A DNA stretch of 29,876 bases, taken from assembly GCA_049999725.1 (NCBI GenBank), contig JBNGIS010036587.1:1-29876 (forward strand), written 5' to 3'. The translations under genes were made by a program, and so were the position numbers. Below the pieces are notes generated by a model, which saw only the letters and a program-made list of their open reading frames with translations, was not told where the DNA came from and searched no databases. The DNA is from Haplomitrium mnioides. Lineage: Eukaryota > Marchantiophyta > Haplomitriopsida > Calobryales. Numbering within the stretch: the stretch's first letter is position 1; each line of letters opens with the position of its first letter. Of this stretch, positions 9,831-20,099 are shown in pieces.

Positions 9831-10918
9831 TCTCATGTAGAACTCGAAACCGTTTGTTTGGTAGACACTTGTCAAAAAACTTGGAGATGTGGCTTGTTTA
9901 CACTCTTAAGTAAATCTCTAAAGCTATTGGCTTTTTGATTCTGAATTGTGACTCCTTTGTATATATGATTCTCTAAATTATAAAAGATTTTTAATTACTG
10001 AAACCTTCTAAAATATTCACTTTAACCTTTGCGCTAATGGATTTTCAACTGTAAAAAAAATTCTTTCTTGCTTGAACTTGAAATAAGAGCTCCAAATCTA
10101 TGCAATGTTTTGTTTTGTTGGTTTTTGTGCCGTACAATTCCAAACTCATTCTTTTGACTTCGAAGTCGCTTGGGAATTTTACTCATGTTTTCTACTTTGT
10201 CTATGCACGCATAGAGTTTGTGCAACCAAACTTATTTCAAAATAACTTATTCTAATATATATTTCAAATTTTGAGCTTCTAAATGTTATTAATGATAAAT
10301 GCAAGTTTCTTGTGAAATTTGATTTCAAGATATTCCTAGTTTTCATAAAAACTAAGAATATCAATTGATTTTGGATAATAAAATTGATTTTTTGTACCAT
10401 GGTTGTTAAAACGGCAAAAAATGAAGCTCAAAAACTCATATAGTTTTTATTTCCTGGTTTGAGTAGCCTGTTTCTTATTCAAAATAACAGCTATTTCTTG
10501 TGATGAAGTTCCAGTACGCTTTCTTTTTGATGAAAATTTTCATTCTCACTGATAAGACATTATAGTTGTTTTCAACTTGTTTCTTATTGACTATCTGAGA
10601 TACTATGTCTGCCATGTTTAAACTATGATTTGGACCTTTTTGGAATTGGATTGCTTCTTTGTTGGCTTAAGGGAACTGTAGTCTGTGTACAGTTTCATGT
10701 TTCAAGAGATTCAAGGTATTTGTTAGGATAATAGACATGAATTCTGTGACTTTTTATGCCAGTGATGAGATTATGTGTGAAGAGGTTGAAGTTTTATGAC
10801 AGGAGACCAAAAAAAATAAATACAAACCTTCATTGATGACTTTGAGATGAGTTATGTATGTTAATCTTTGAAGTGATGCATATCCACTAAACACCTTCCA
10901 CTAAAACCAACAAAGCTT
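9831..10918. other. AT-rich stretch without recognisable gene
   Basis: No coding similarity was found on either strand. A palindrome-core unit (CTATGCACGCATAG) at about 10201 suggests that element A DNA may extend to at least there. A short hairpin-like AT run lies near 10330-10370. The part from about 10440 to 10900 looks like plain intergenic or intron-like DNA before the Ty3 fragment starts. Confidence 0.55.
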
Positions 10919-11690
10919 ATGGATTCTACTTCAGCACCAATGACTTGCTCTTCACCACGAAAGTACTCTTTTATGTCTCCTATTTTTAAATGGTATGCAT
11001 CGAGAAAAGCTATTGGTGGAGCTTTGCAACAAGAATGGGAGATTGGTTGGCATCATATTGCCTATTTTTCTAAAAAGTTGAACAATATTGAGCAAAGTTA
11101 CCACACCATGGAGCGGGAAGAATCGGTGATTGTGCTATCAACCAAGCATTGAAAGCATTCTCTAGGAGATAAAAAGTTTATTGTTGAAATTGACCATACA
11201 GCTCTAATCTATCTAGAAACTCAAAAAGAGCTATCAAAAAGATAGATTCGGTGGGCGGAGTGGCGACAACGGTTCAAAATGCAGGTGTAAGCCACACATT
11301 TCTTTTTGATATATGGTAAGCATCCAACCACTCTATCTAGTCTTCAACCTAGATCAACCTCTAAGACTCTAGCTGTCGTTGATTTTCTTCATCGTATACA
11401 CCACGACATCCAACATGCCAAAGAAAAACTTGGTAGCTGCTTATAATTGCCAAAAACAATATGTCAACGCTCATCGTCGTGAAGTGACCTTTGCTATAGG
11501 TGACCAAGTGTGGCTCTCTACAACCAATCTTCCTTTGCTTTGCTCTCGTAAGCTCTCTCAACCAATCTACCCTATTTATGAAGCTACTTGGGAGCCATTG
11601 GAGAATTTGGCGAATACCTCAGTGATTGCTCACTTTTTTGAAAATTCTCTTACTCATAATGATGACATTGCCTCTTAAAAGAGGGAGGAT
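10919..11690 (+). pseudogene. Ty3 chromovirus pol fragment (RNase H joined to integrase C-terminus and chromodomain)
   Basis: The frame at 10919-11152 contains IGGALQQEWEIGWHHIAYFS and LNNIEQSYHTMEREESVIV, the Ty3 RNase H. It continues past a stop with KKFIVEIDHTALIYL and IRWAEWRQRF. At about 11290 the sequence jumps to the integrase C-terminus (YGKHPTTLSSLQP, HHDIQHAKEKL, then DQVWLSTTNLPL). The catalytic integrase core is missing. Another short deletion then joins SRKLSQP to YEATWEPLENLAN, a chromodomain signature. The frame ends at a TAA just before the polypurine tract. It is a 5'-truncated, internally deleted copy. Confidence 0.88.
11676..11690 (+). promoter_or_regulatory. Polypurine tract of the Ty3 fragment
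   Basis: The purine run AAAAGAGGGAGGA lies directly before the LTR start TGTAATAG. In Ty3 elements this tract primes plus-strand DNA synthesis. Its place between the pol stop codon and the LTR is as expected. Confidence 0.85.
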
Positions 11691-12265
11691 TGTAATAGTC
11701 ACTAACTTTAGTAAGAAATAGCTAAAAATGAAGTAAAATATAGTGTCAATTATGTCTAGAAAGCTATTACTAAGTTACAACAGCAAAAAACGTTTGATAC
11801 GTATAAAGAGTTGGATACGTGGCAAGAGGAGAGAAAGTCAACGAATTAAAGTGAAAGAGCAAGTTTAGATAGACTACTTTAGAAGAGGATAAGAACATGT
11901 GCCAAGTGGAGGATTAAAGCAAATAGAAGGTTCTACAAATAAAAACACGTGACAAAAGAAGAACTAAAGAGATGGAAGGTTCTAAAGATAATGACACATG
12001 GAAAAGGGAGAATTAAAGTAAAGGGTGGTCCAATCAGTGTGAGACAAAAAAAGGTGGTTGAATTAGAAGAAGATAAATAACCAGTGGGGTTCTTCTACTT
12101 TTGTAATCAAAGTGCTTTCTAACAAGTATATAAAGAAGGGAGAGTGTCTTCTTTGGCATCTCTTACCTTGTGGGTTCTTGAAGTTCTTGTGCGCTTCTCT
12201 TACGCTAACTTGTATATGTTGTATTGAACTAACTTGTGTGTGTAATGTATGTGTGTAATGCTACA
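11691..12265 (+). repeat. 3' LTR of the Ty3 chromovirus fragment
   Basis: The LTR begins TGTAATAGTC after the polypurine tract. It probably ends GCTACA at 12265, giving TGTA...TACA ends and about 575 bp. A TATA box (AGTATATAAAGAAG) at about 12126 and the following CT-rich start region fit an LTR promoter. No matching 5' LTR is in the window. The right border is a best guess. Confidence 0.7.
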
Positions 12266-13244
12266 CAAATGTAGTCACCTCTTGTTCAAGTTCAAAATTT
12301 GCATGTTCAAGCTCCTCCACAAATTCAAATTTATATTTTGCCTCTTGAGCCTATCTAAGAAGCAGGTTGGGTTAACATTCTGCCAGATAGTGACATCCTA
12401 TCCAACTGTCAAAGGTGCTTTATCCATAGCAAATCTCTCTTCCAAATATGGTATGTATTCTTTGATAAGCTCTTCATTCGAGTAGGACTATTCAAATTGG
12501 TCGTACCACCTTCTAGTCATGTGATGTTTGTGCTTTTAATATTGTTCAAATCAACATTTTTTAGAGTGCAACCTTGCTATTAGCCACTACAGTGAACTCC
12601 AGGTAATTTCACCACTCATATAAGCCCTCGTTGTATGCTCTATAGAAAACAATGTAACTATAGCATGATCTTTAGACTCTACGTCAATATCAATCTATGA
12701 CTTCAACTCAAAGTCTTCTCTAACCTATTGTAAATTTCCAAAAAATTCTTTTCTTCAAAGACATTAAATCTTCTCTTGGTGAAGAATCTTTGAGAAATAG
12801 ATGTTGTGGTTTAGATTTCTTGAAGTTAAAGAGCATGTATAGAAAACCAAACATCCTACATAATTCATAGTATCGATTTTGTAGCCCTAAGCCTACAAAA
12901 GTTAGGTAGCAAAGACATTGACAACAAATGATATTGTTATATCAAAAGCAAGAAAATTGCAAAATATTTTATGTCTCATATTTTTTCCATTCTTCAACGT
13001 TGAATGAGTATAATTTAAATGTGAAAGAGAATAAAGTAAAACATGGTACTTTAACAAGACGACCTTGAACTATAGCTTTTTTCTATCAAGTCTTACAAGA
13101 CCTATACTCTCATGAAAGTTTATGAACACACAACCCACAACAACAACAAACCTAAGCAAAACAACACCAATCTTGCCATGGAGAGGCTAAGTCTTATTCT
13201 TCTTCTCCTTTGTTATCGAACAACAATTCACACCTTTGCACTCT
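12266..13244. other. No recognised gene; one short minus-strand coding-like fragment
   Basis: On the minus strand about 12525-12355 a frame interrupted by two stops reads RRWYDQFE, NEELIKEYIPYLEERFAMDK and DVTIWQNVNPTCF. It has protein-like composition but I do not recognise it. It could be a piece of a retroelement Gag or of a host gene. The remainder to 13244 is AT-rich with no signal that I can support. Confidence 0.4.
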
Positions 13245-13620
13245 ATGTAATAGTATAAGCATGAGGTTGTACCATTTATAAGAAATAGAAAGGAGTGAAG
13301 GAAGTGGTAGGGAATCACTTTTAGGGTTGAGATTAGATTACTTACCTTTGAAGTCACTTTTAGAGTTTTAAGGTTGAAATTAGAAGTGACTTATAAGTAA
13401 AGAAAGAGGGATAACACCCTCTTCTCTTGTCTAAATAAAATGGCTTCATAGCTCCAATCTTCATTCTGGAGTTCTTCTCAAATCACTTGGGCTCTTTGGT
13501 TGTTTGGCTTGGGCTAGCACTCTTGGTTTTTGTTTGCTTATTGGCTTGAATTATTTAACTCTATTAGAGTTGTCTTGAAGTTGTTACTTATTTGTAAGTT
13601 GGTTATTGAGCTCGTTTATA
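13245..13620 (+). repeat. Probable 5' LTR of the second Ty3 element
   Basis: A TGTAATAGTATAAG start resembles the LTR start at 11691. The segment ends TTTATA one base before the primer-binding site, which would be a TTACA end changed by one C-to-T. Its length would be about 376 bp. It contains two similar blocks around AATCACTTTTAGGGTT and GTCACTTTTAGAGTTT. The borders are inferred from position, because no second LTR is available to compare. Confidence 0.55.
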
Positions 13621-13621
13621 T

Positions 13622-13633
13622 TGGTATCAGAGT
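13622..13633 (+). promoter_or_regulatory. Primer-binding site for initiator-Met tRNA
   Basis: TGGTATCAGAGT differs only at the last base from TGGTATCAGAGC, the sequence complementary to the 3' end of plant initiator-Met tRNA. It lies between the LTR end and the Gag ATG at 13653, as expected. Confidence 0.88.
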
Positions 13634-13652
13634 CACGATTCTTTTTTGTAGA

Positions 13653-14552
13653 ATGCAGAACCAAGAAGCGAGGATGCAAGTGATGCAACAACAAATTGAA
13701 CATCATTCTCACCTTCTAGAAGTTCAAATGCAAATGGGGAAGAGGACACATTTTCAAGAAGAAGAAAGTCATGTGCGGTTTCCCAAACCAAAAGCATATG
13801 ATAAGAAGACGATTCTTGGCTCATTTGAGAATTTCTTGTTTGATTGCGAGCAATATTTTGAGGTCATCAATATAAGAGAGGATGGTCGAAGAAATCTATT
13901 TGTTGCAAGTCAATTTGAGGGAGTGGCAAAAACTTGGTGGAGATATCAAGTTGATCAAGTCCAACGTAGAGTTATTGCTCCAATTCCTTATTAGCAAGAG
14001 TTCAAAGAAGCAATGAATCTAAGATTTAGGGTTTTGAATGCTCCAAATGTGGCAAGAGATTACTTGGTAGAATTGAAGCAACTTGGTACGATAAGGAGCT
14101 ATGTCACGCTATTTCAGAACATCATTATGTAAATTCCTAATATTGATGAGAGAGAAGCTTTAGAATGCTTTGTTCAAGGATTGAAGCCTCGCACTAGAAT
14201 GGAAGTGACAATGAGAGAGCCCTCTCAACTAGAAGAAGCAATTTTCATGGCTAAACAATATGACTCATTGTTAGTAACTATTCAAGTTAGGTCATGACTA
14301 CAACAAGCTTTACTAAATGTTATTATACTACCAAATAAGACTACACCCATGGAGATTGATGTGGCGCAAAGAGTGGCACTCACTGATGTGGAGCGTGAGC
14401 ACCTATGCCAAAGTGGAGGATGTTTTTATTGTCAACAACTTGGTCACATAATTGCAAATTGCCCATGTCGAAAAGGTCGACCATGCGTTCTTACTCAAGC
14501 AAAAATTGTTGAAGAAGAAAATCAAGGAAACAACAGACCTCAAAAAAAATAA
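13653..14552 (+). pseudogene. Ty3 Gag with CCHC zinc knuckle
   Basis: The ATG at 13653 follows the primer-binding site by about 20 bp. The N-terminal part is rich in Gln and Met and probably helical. Then come RFPKPKAYDKKTI and FENFLFDCEQYFEVINI, and a FEGVAKTWWRYQV block typical of Ty3 Gag (retrotransposon gag domain). A stop at 13992 is followed in another frame by KEAMNLRFRVLNAPNVARDY and ALECFVQGLKPRTRMEV. The last piece, 14349-14552, carries an intact zinc knuckle, CFYCQQLGHIIANC (C-x2-C-x4-H-x4-C), at 14421-14462. Gag would package the element RNA. At least two stops disable it. Confidence 0.88.
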
Positions 14553-15991
14553 TTGAGTGGTTTGCTAAGAGCTTGATTAGTTCCAATAGAATTAAAAGCT
14601 TGACAAGAATTCAAAGCACCTTGTTTCATCTAAATGGTATGGTTGATGAGCATTCTTGTAGAATGTTGGTAGATTATGAAAAATTTCATATCATTTGCGT
14701 TTTGCAAAGAAAATCAAAGCTAAAACTTTGCTTATCAAGAAAAGTTTTGTGATTATGGTCGATAGCCAAAAACATGATGTGTTCTACTTGTACAAGCCAT
14801 TTCTTTTAAGAAATGGAAAAAAGTATAAGGAATATATGGATTTTGTTATTGCACTTGTACAATATGACATTATAATAAATCAGTCTTATTGGATGACACT
14901 CTTATTCTTAGCAAAACTAAAGGTGAGTATCGTGATCATATGAAAAAGTATTGCAAAGGTTGCTTAATTGGAAGTTTTATTGCAAAATATCCAAGTGCAA
15001 ATTTTGGAAGCAAGAGGTTACTTACCTAAAGTATAATGTGTTTGCGTATGGTATCAAGATGAAAGAAAAGAAAATTAAAGCTATGATAGAGTGACCAACA
15101 CCAAAGGAGTCAAAAGACATTAGAGCCTTCAATGGATTGGCAAGCTTCTATCAACAATTCATCTATTATTATGCGCATATTGCCTTATGCGCATTCTTAT
15201 TTTTAGCAAAATTGAAGTTGAGTATCGTGAACATCCCAAAAAGTATTGCAAAGGTTGCATAATTGGAAGCTTTATTGCAAAAGATCCAAGTGAAAATTCT
15301 GGAAGTAAGAAGCTACTTACCTAGAGCACAAGGTGTTTGCGTATGACATCAAAATGGAAGAAAAGAAAATTAAAGCTATCACAAAGTGGCCAACACCAAA
15401 GAAAGCAAAAGATATTAGAGTCTTTAATAGATTGGCAAGCTTCTATCGACAATTAATCTATTATTATGCACATATTGTTGTACCACTTACAAATCTGCTA
15501 GGCAAGGAGGTCAAGTTTTAGACTATTAAAGAGCAAACCTCATTTCAACAACTCAAGGATGTAGTCTCTTCTCGTTCTATTTTACAGCCATATGATCCAA
15601 AGGTACGTTGTATAGTTGATTTTGATACTTCTAATTTTGCTACTGGAGCAGTTTTGTAGCAAGAGTTTGAGGATCTTGCCACTTTACTTCCAGCTATGTC
15701 TCGTAGGTTTGCTGCCATTGTGGTGTTTGTGAACAAGCTCAACAAGCAGATTCACTTAGCACTAATAATGGATGCAATAGATGCTCCACAATTGGCAAAA
15801 AATTATTTTGATGTCGTCTTCCGTCATTATGGAATGTCCAAGGTGTTAATTAATGATAGAGATCTATATTTTACTAGAAAGTTTTTGTGAGAGTTGTTCA
15901 AACTTTGAGTAACCAAACTCTCTATGTCTATTACTTATTATCTTCAAGCAGTTGGGCAAACAGAGCACGTTAATTGCACTATAAATACCAA
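14553..15991 (+). pseudogene. Ty3 pol remnant (protease trace, RT, integrase), rearranged
   Basis: A trace of the protease (CRMLVDY) is near 14660. The RT catalytic region is readable at 14883-14897 as LLDD in a frame reading DDTLILSKTKGEYRDH. It is followed by SKCKFWKQEVTYLKY and the IKMEEKKIKAITKWPTPKKA block at 15333-15521, then RLASFYRQLIYYYAHIVVPL and an RNase H start (PYDPKVRCIVDFDTSNFATG). The sequence then jumps to the integrase core (DVVFRHYGMSKVLINDRD at 15813-15866), losing most of RNase H and the integrase N-terminus. Integrase homology ends near 15985 with QAVGQTEHVN, where element B begins. Order and family are clear, but nothing is functional. Confidence 0.86.
14890..15482 (+). 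repeat. 295-bp tandem duplication within Ty3 RT
   Basis: Two adjacent copies, about 14890-15184 and 15185-15482, are offset by exactly 295 bp. I checked this at CTTATTCTTAGCAAAACT (14901) with CTTATTTTTAGCAAAATT (15196), at TTGCAAAGGTTGC (14951/15246) and at GGCAAGCTTCTATC (15139/15434). The unit spans the RT catalytic motif to the IKAI..WPTPK block. The two copies have drifted apart by many substitutions, so the duplication is old. 295 is not a multiple of three. Confidence 0.9.
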
Positions 15992-16368
15992 TACTTTGAA
16001 CCAAGAACCGATACTGAGCTCTTATTTCACTTGGTAGTCGCAAATATTATTTTTTGTGATTTGGTATTGAAAAACATCAATTTTACATTTGTGATATTTT
16101 TTTGCAAAGAAAATCGTTTTTTTTAAATACGAATTGTGTATTTTCCATTGAGATTATATTTAAAAAAATTCTTTATAATAAATACCCTAGAAAACAAGCA
16201 TTTTGGTTATTGAAATATTTTATTAAAACCTCACACTATTGTGAATGCACTAAATTTATCAAAAAAAAAACATATATATATTTTATAAAAAACATTATAT
16301 GCAGACGTGGATGTCTATTCACATACGGACTTTGAACCACACTATGAGTGTCGTAGTTATTAAATCCT

Positions 16369-16756
16369 AAGCAAGCATAGATTCCAAACTAGAACCCTAA
16401 AGCATATGCATGCATAGACTTTGAACAAGAATTCTAAAGCCTATGCGTGTAGAGACTTTGAATGAGAACAATAAGGCTATGCACGCAAAGACTTTGAACG
16501 AGAACCCTAAAGCCTATACATGCTTAGACTCTAACAAGAACCCTAAAGCCTATGCACATATAGACTTTGAACGAGAACCCTGTAGCTTATGCGTGTAGGG
16601 ACTTTGAACAATAACCTTAAAGCTTATGCGCGTATAGACTCCAAATGAGAACTAGAAAGCTTATGTGTGTATAGACTCTAAACCAGAACGTAAAACCTAT
16701 GCGGTCATAGATTGCTAGAGCTCATGTGTGCATGGACTCCAAGCCCATGTGCACAT
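16369..16756. repeat. 37-bp palindrome-core array, left side of element B
   Basis: Cores related to ATGCGCGCAT start at 16369, 16406, 16443, 16479, 16516, 16552, 16589, 16626, 16663, 16699, 16724 and 16747. The first ten are 36-37 bp apart, and the last two follow at 25 and 23 bp. The spacer is AGACTTTGAACGAGAACCCT-like. Core variants include ATGCATGCAT, ATGCGCGTAT, ATGTGTGTAT and ATGTGCACAT. The array lies beyond the 3' end of the methyltransferase gene. The stretch 16050-16360 before it is AT-rich with no gene. Confidence 0.9.
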
Positions 16757-16931
16757 GGACTCCAAACCATTCTTATACTAGCAATTGACTCCAAACCATT
16801 CTTAAACGCAACAAATTGAAATCGCAATGAAAAGACTTGAAATGGATTGGGAGTGCAACAAGTTGAAACTTCGGCAAATAAAACTTTGTAAAAAACACTT
16901 TATTAATAAAACAATTTGTTCAAATAGATGC

Positions 16932-17912
16932 TCATGCTCTATCCTCCTTGGGAGGAATTATCTTATCTAAATCCAAATGTTGAGCATGGACAACCGCTAG
17001 ATAGTCTTGTCGAGACTTTCCAGTCCTAGATATTACAACAAAATCACCAGTAGCACCTGCAGTACCAGGAAGAATAGGTTCCTTGTGGTACGCATAGACT
17101 ATCTGTGACTTAGTCACATCGGATGGCAAGGAAGCCATCGTCAAAACTCTATGAGGAATGTAGATGGACTAACGTCTATCATATTCCATCGCGATGGAGT
17201 TTTGCATTAGCTTTAAAGCACAGACAATGCTTGTACCATACCCAAAACAAAGATCTAAGATCCAATCCTGCTCTGTTAACAAATGTTTGATGAAAAATTT
17301 GTAAAGAGCATGCACCTTTTGATAAACATTGACATGAGCATCATCTTCTAGATGTTTAAGTTTTGCAGAAACTGCAGGACAACTAAAAACACTACACATT
17401 ATTTGCTGAGGTAGTCCAGTCGCAAGAGTAGGCTGCAAATTAAAAAGAAAAACAAACAAATTTGCTTTTGTTCGTGCAAAAAGAAAAACAAACAAATCAA
17501 ACATTGTAACCAAAGTGCAGGAAAAGTAAAAAAGAAAAACTAAAAACAAAAAAAATATATAAAAATTCCCAGATTTCATGGTTGATTGCACAACAAACTT
17601 CATAAAGAGCATCCTTGACGATGCCAAATTGTTGCGACGAATGCATAATAACAAAAGACCAAAAATCCAACGTTTTGATTGCCACAAAAGATGAAACCAT
17701 GTCAAAATGTCATCTTTTGAAAATGGTTCACAATCCTCATGCTTACATTCCTTAAGGTTGCAATCGTAAGGAATATTCGCAATAGCCAAAGTGAAACACC
17801 TATGTTTCACAAAGCCTTTCAACTGTCGGGCGTTGGCCTCCCCGTGGACTTGGTAAAATACCATGTTGAGGCCATCAACATAGGACAACAAGTCCTCGTC
17901 CTCGTCTCTCAC
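16932..17912 (-). pseudogene. N4/N6-type DNA methyltransferase domain, element B
   Basis: The open minus-strand frame from 17912 reads LLSYVDGLNMVFYQVHGEAN, then CFTLAIANIPYDCN (motif IV, DPPY-like, 17780-17757; here NIPY, where copy A keeps D). A 1-bp frame change near 17704 moves FWSFVIMHSS to another frame. A probable intron follows, with acceptor TTTTTAATTTGCAG near 17433. The next exon has AKLKHLEDDAHVNVYQKVHA and then DWILDLCFGYGTSIVCALKL at about 17264-17205. LDLCFGYGT (17258-17232) is SAM-binding motif I (FxGxG), followed by the acidic AMEYD. After a stop the rest (DFVVISRTGKSRQDYLAVVH) ends at 16932. The enzyme would transfer methyl from SAM to an exocyclic amino group of adenine or cytosine in DNA. 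Confidence 0.75.
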
Positions 17913-18184
17913 AACTCATTCTATTGAAAGAGATGCAGCATTATTTTGTTGCCTTGATTTCCACTCTCTAGCTTTTTGGAAATGAAGAAGAAAAGCTGGA
18001 GGATAGAATACGAGAGTGAAAGTCTGGTCTTGATATTCAAAGGCTTCTTCGACCCCTGATCTTTTTTTGGCCTTTTGCAGCTGTTGTCAATTTTTTTGCC
18101 AATCGATGTTTGAATGTTTTGTCCCCCTATACATAGTAAAAATAGAAAACAATATAAGGAGACAAAAATAAATTATATACTAGA

Positions 18185-18910
18185 GATGGACATTGAATTT
18201 CTTGCACGCTTGGACTTTGAAGTCACACTTTGGGTCAACAACAACAATGAAAAAACTATGTGCATACTTGTTTGTGAGCATTCTCTATGCCAGAAGCTCA
18301 ACAAAATCTTTATTCAACCTTTTAATTTGAAAAGATCCCCAAATGTCCATTCCAGGTTTTGGCATATTCAAATTCCAGCTTAATGGTGATTATTTCTTCA
18401 CTGACTTTGCATCGTTGGATTGCACACTCTCTTATTTGGTATTTGTCTTCCTTAGACACTGTCTGAGGGTTCACCTGCTTCTTTTCCTAGAAAGTTTGCA
18501 AACCCTTGTGGGATTGCTTTTTAGATCTCAATGTTGGAGCCTGAATTGGCTCTCGCTCTGATTCTTGCCCTGAGTTGTTTGGTGATGAAGATGAAGAGGG
18601 AGCAGAAGATGACCTTGCTGTAGATTTTAAGAGGGCTGGCTTCTTCTCAATAACAGATGCAAGAACATGTTTTTTCTTCTTGGCAACTGGTTTTTTTTTT
18701 TTAGCCTCAACTAGCTCAATTTATTTTCTTTTTTTCTGGGCAGAAGTGCATGCCGCATGAACTGAAAATGTTGTCGCGCTCGGATGTGGGACTAGTTGTT
18801 GAATGTTAACGCCCTACTTGGGCTTCAGAATCTTGATATGGATGGCCAATTTAATGAAGTTGCGCTCAACGGGCTTCGTGTCTTTGTAACCATCGACAAA
18901 ATCTGCTAGA
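18185..18910 (-). pseudogene. Lys-rich region and truncated ParB-like domain, element B
   Basis: The minus strand from about 18910 reads FLADFVDGYKDTKPVERNF and IHIKILKPK, then a Lys-rich stretch KKKKPVAKKKK that could act as a nuclear localisation signal, and a Ser/Glu linker (PSSSSSPNNSGQESEREP). After this come QVNPQTVSKEDKY, IQRCKVSEEIITIK and FQIKRLNKDFVELLA, the shared TAG, and RMLTNKYAHSF. The frame is lost near 18195 within VDPKC. Compared with copy A, the rest of the ParB-like domain and an intron are missing, and the sequence resumes at about 18125 before the methyltransferase exons. A second stop replaces Y in TFYE. Confidence 0.68.
18284..18286 (-). other. In-frame TAG shared with element A
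   Basis: The minus strand reads GAGCTTCTGGCATAGAGAATG, ELLA-stop-RM, identical in place to the TAG at 8413-8415. The surrounding codons differ silently (CTT GCG in A, CTG GCA in B), so the copies diverged after or around the shared stop. Confidence 0.85.
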
Positions 18911-18992
18911 AATTGAGTAAACTGAAAACAAAACAAAAAACAGCTAAACACAAGTACAAGTGTTTAAGGCAAGAGATAAGACAATACATAAA

Positions 18993-19110
18993 CTGCGCGC
19001 AAAGACTCTAATAACCATATGTGCATGCACTGTACAAGGGAGTCTATGCGCGCATGGACTCCCAAGCTTATACAAACATGGACTTGGAGTACATACGTGG
19101 ATGGACTTGA
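18993..19110. repeat. Central palindrome array between the divergent genes of element B
   Basis: Cores start near 18993, 19019, 19046, 19070 and 19093, 23 to 27 bp apart, including an intact GTCTATGCGCGCATGGACT at about 19043-19061. It matches the 8925-9112 array of element A. It lies between the start of the minus-strand methyltransferase gene and the start of the plus-strand transposase-side transcript, so it could serve as a shared control region. Confidence 0.8.
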
Positions 19111-19291
19111 ATTTCCCATATTTTATCACAAATCTTTCCAATTTTTTTTTCATTTTCTTCACAAAAAGTTCCCATATTTGTCATTTTGCCAACAAATCTT
19201 GAAAAACACATCTTTTAGATGCGCTATAAGAGGTTCATAATATTTGTTAAGATAATTCCTTGAAATACTTGATTTTTCGAGAGCATTTTCA

Positions 19292-19624
19292 ATGGCTGGA
19301 GTTTTTAAAGGCAAGAAGATGTTAGAGTTTCAAGATTCATCTTCACAAAAAATTGTTAACTTTGACAGACAGGTTGAGATTTGTTCAAATGTCAATTATT
19401 TGGAGGTAAGCGATGGAATACCAAAAGTGTCAAGTGTGATGGTGAGTATAATGGGGAAAAAGATGGCTTCGGTTGAATCATATAGCTCCACCAAAAAAGA
19501 TCAAGAAGGTGAACTCCATGCGTGCATAGGATCAAGAACTCAACCCTATGTGCGCATAGAATCAAGGAATGAATCCAATGCGTGCATAGGATTAACGACT
19601 CAACAACTTGCGCGCAAAGTATAA
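19292..19624 (+). CDS. Unrecognised 110-aa open frame upstream of the transposase, with 10-residue repeats
   Basis: ATG at 19292, 110 codons. I do not recognise the first 70 residues. The last 35 are encoded by a 30-bp repeat whose palindrome cores start at 19518, 19548, 19578 and 19608, giving 10-residue units such as HACIGSRTQP and NACIGLTTQQ. Because 30 is a multiple of three the frame is kept. A TATA-like AGTATAAAAG at about 19617 lies at the end of the array, so this could instead be 5' non-coding DNA ahead of the transposase. Similar coding-like pieces continue to 20100 with stops, so this may be the decayed N-terminal part of the transposase gene. Confidence 0.35.
   Translation: MAGVFKGKKMLEFQDSSSQKIVNFDRQVEICSNVNYLEVSDGIPKVSSVMVSIMGKKMASVESYSSTKKDQEGELHACIGSRTQPYVRIESRNESNACIGLTTQQLARKV
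19518..19617 (+). repeat. 30-bp palindrome-core array
   Basis: Four units at exact 30-bp steps (19518, 19548, 19578, 19608) carry ATGCGTGCAT, ATGTGCGCAT, ATGCGTGCAT and TTGCGCGCAA, separated by AGGATCAAGAACTCAACC-like spacers. The core is that of the other arrays but the spacer is unrelated. Confidence 0.88.
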
Positions 19625-20099
19625 AAGAAGGAACCCAGTGCTCGTAGAGAACTAAAGAAATAATCTTCATCTAGCACAAGATCTTTGTTGTCCTTCAAGT
19701 GGTCGAAGTTGAATCTTTCTTCTGGGTATTCCAATATATTAGCAAAAAAAAAAGGTTCAACACAGAAATTCCATACGGTTGTAGACCTTTCTTCGTCCAC
19801 ATCTAAAGGAGACCTTGATATTCATTATCAAAGTGTGTTTGTTAAAAACACAAAAAAACATACAATCTGCGGATAGTTTTAATTTTGGAGATGAACCACT
19901 CTTCTTGATAACACCATTCAAGCAACGACTAATTTTGTTTCAAGTTGCACATCATAAGGAGATTAAGTCATCTCAAACAAACCATTGGATTTATTGTCAA
20001 AGGCACTAATTTTATTACAAAAAACATTTCCTTCTAATCGAGATATTAATGAAGATTTAGTTTCGGAATGGTGCGGTTCTCCCAATCCCCAAGAAGAAC

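Noticed and set aside
10325-10400. Possible hAT or MULE-like end at ACCATGGTTGTTAAAACGGC
   Set aside because: A single occurrence with no inverted partner or target duplication nearby.
16369-16756. Regular repeats resembling a CRISPR array
   Set aside because: The spacers are copies of one another and the repeats are diverged; the context is plant mobile DNA.
18575-18760. Acidic and Phe-rich plus-strand frame
   Set aside because: It is the complement of the Lys-rich and Ser-rich coding region of the minus-strand gene.
16932-18910. Bacterial contamination as the source of the ParB-like/methyltransferase gene
   Set aside because: Two decayed copies with AT-rich introns lie within plant retrotransposon sequence and share element ends.
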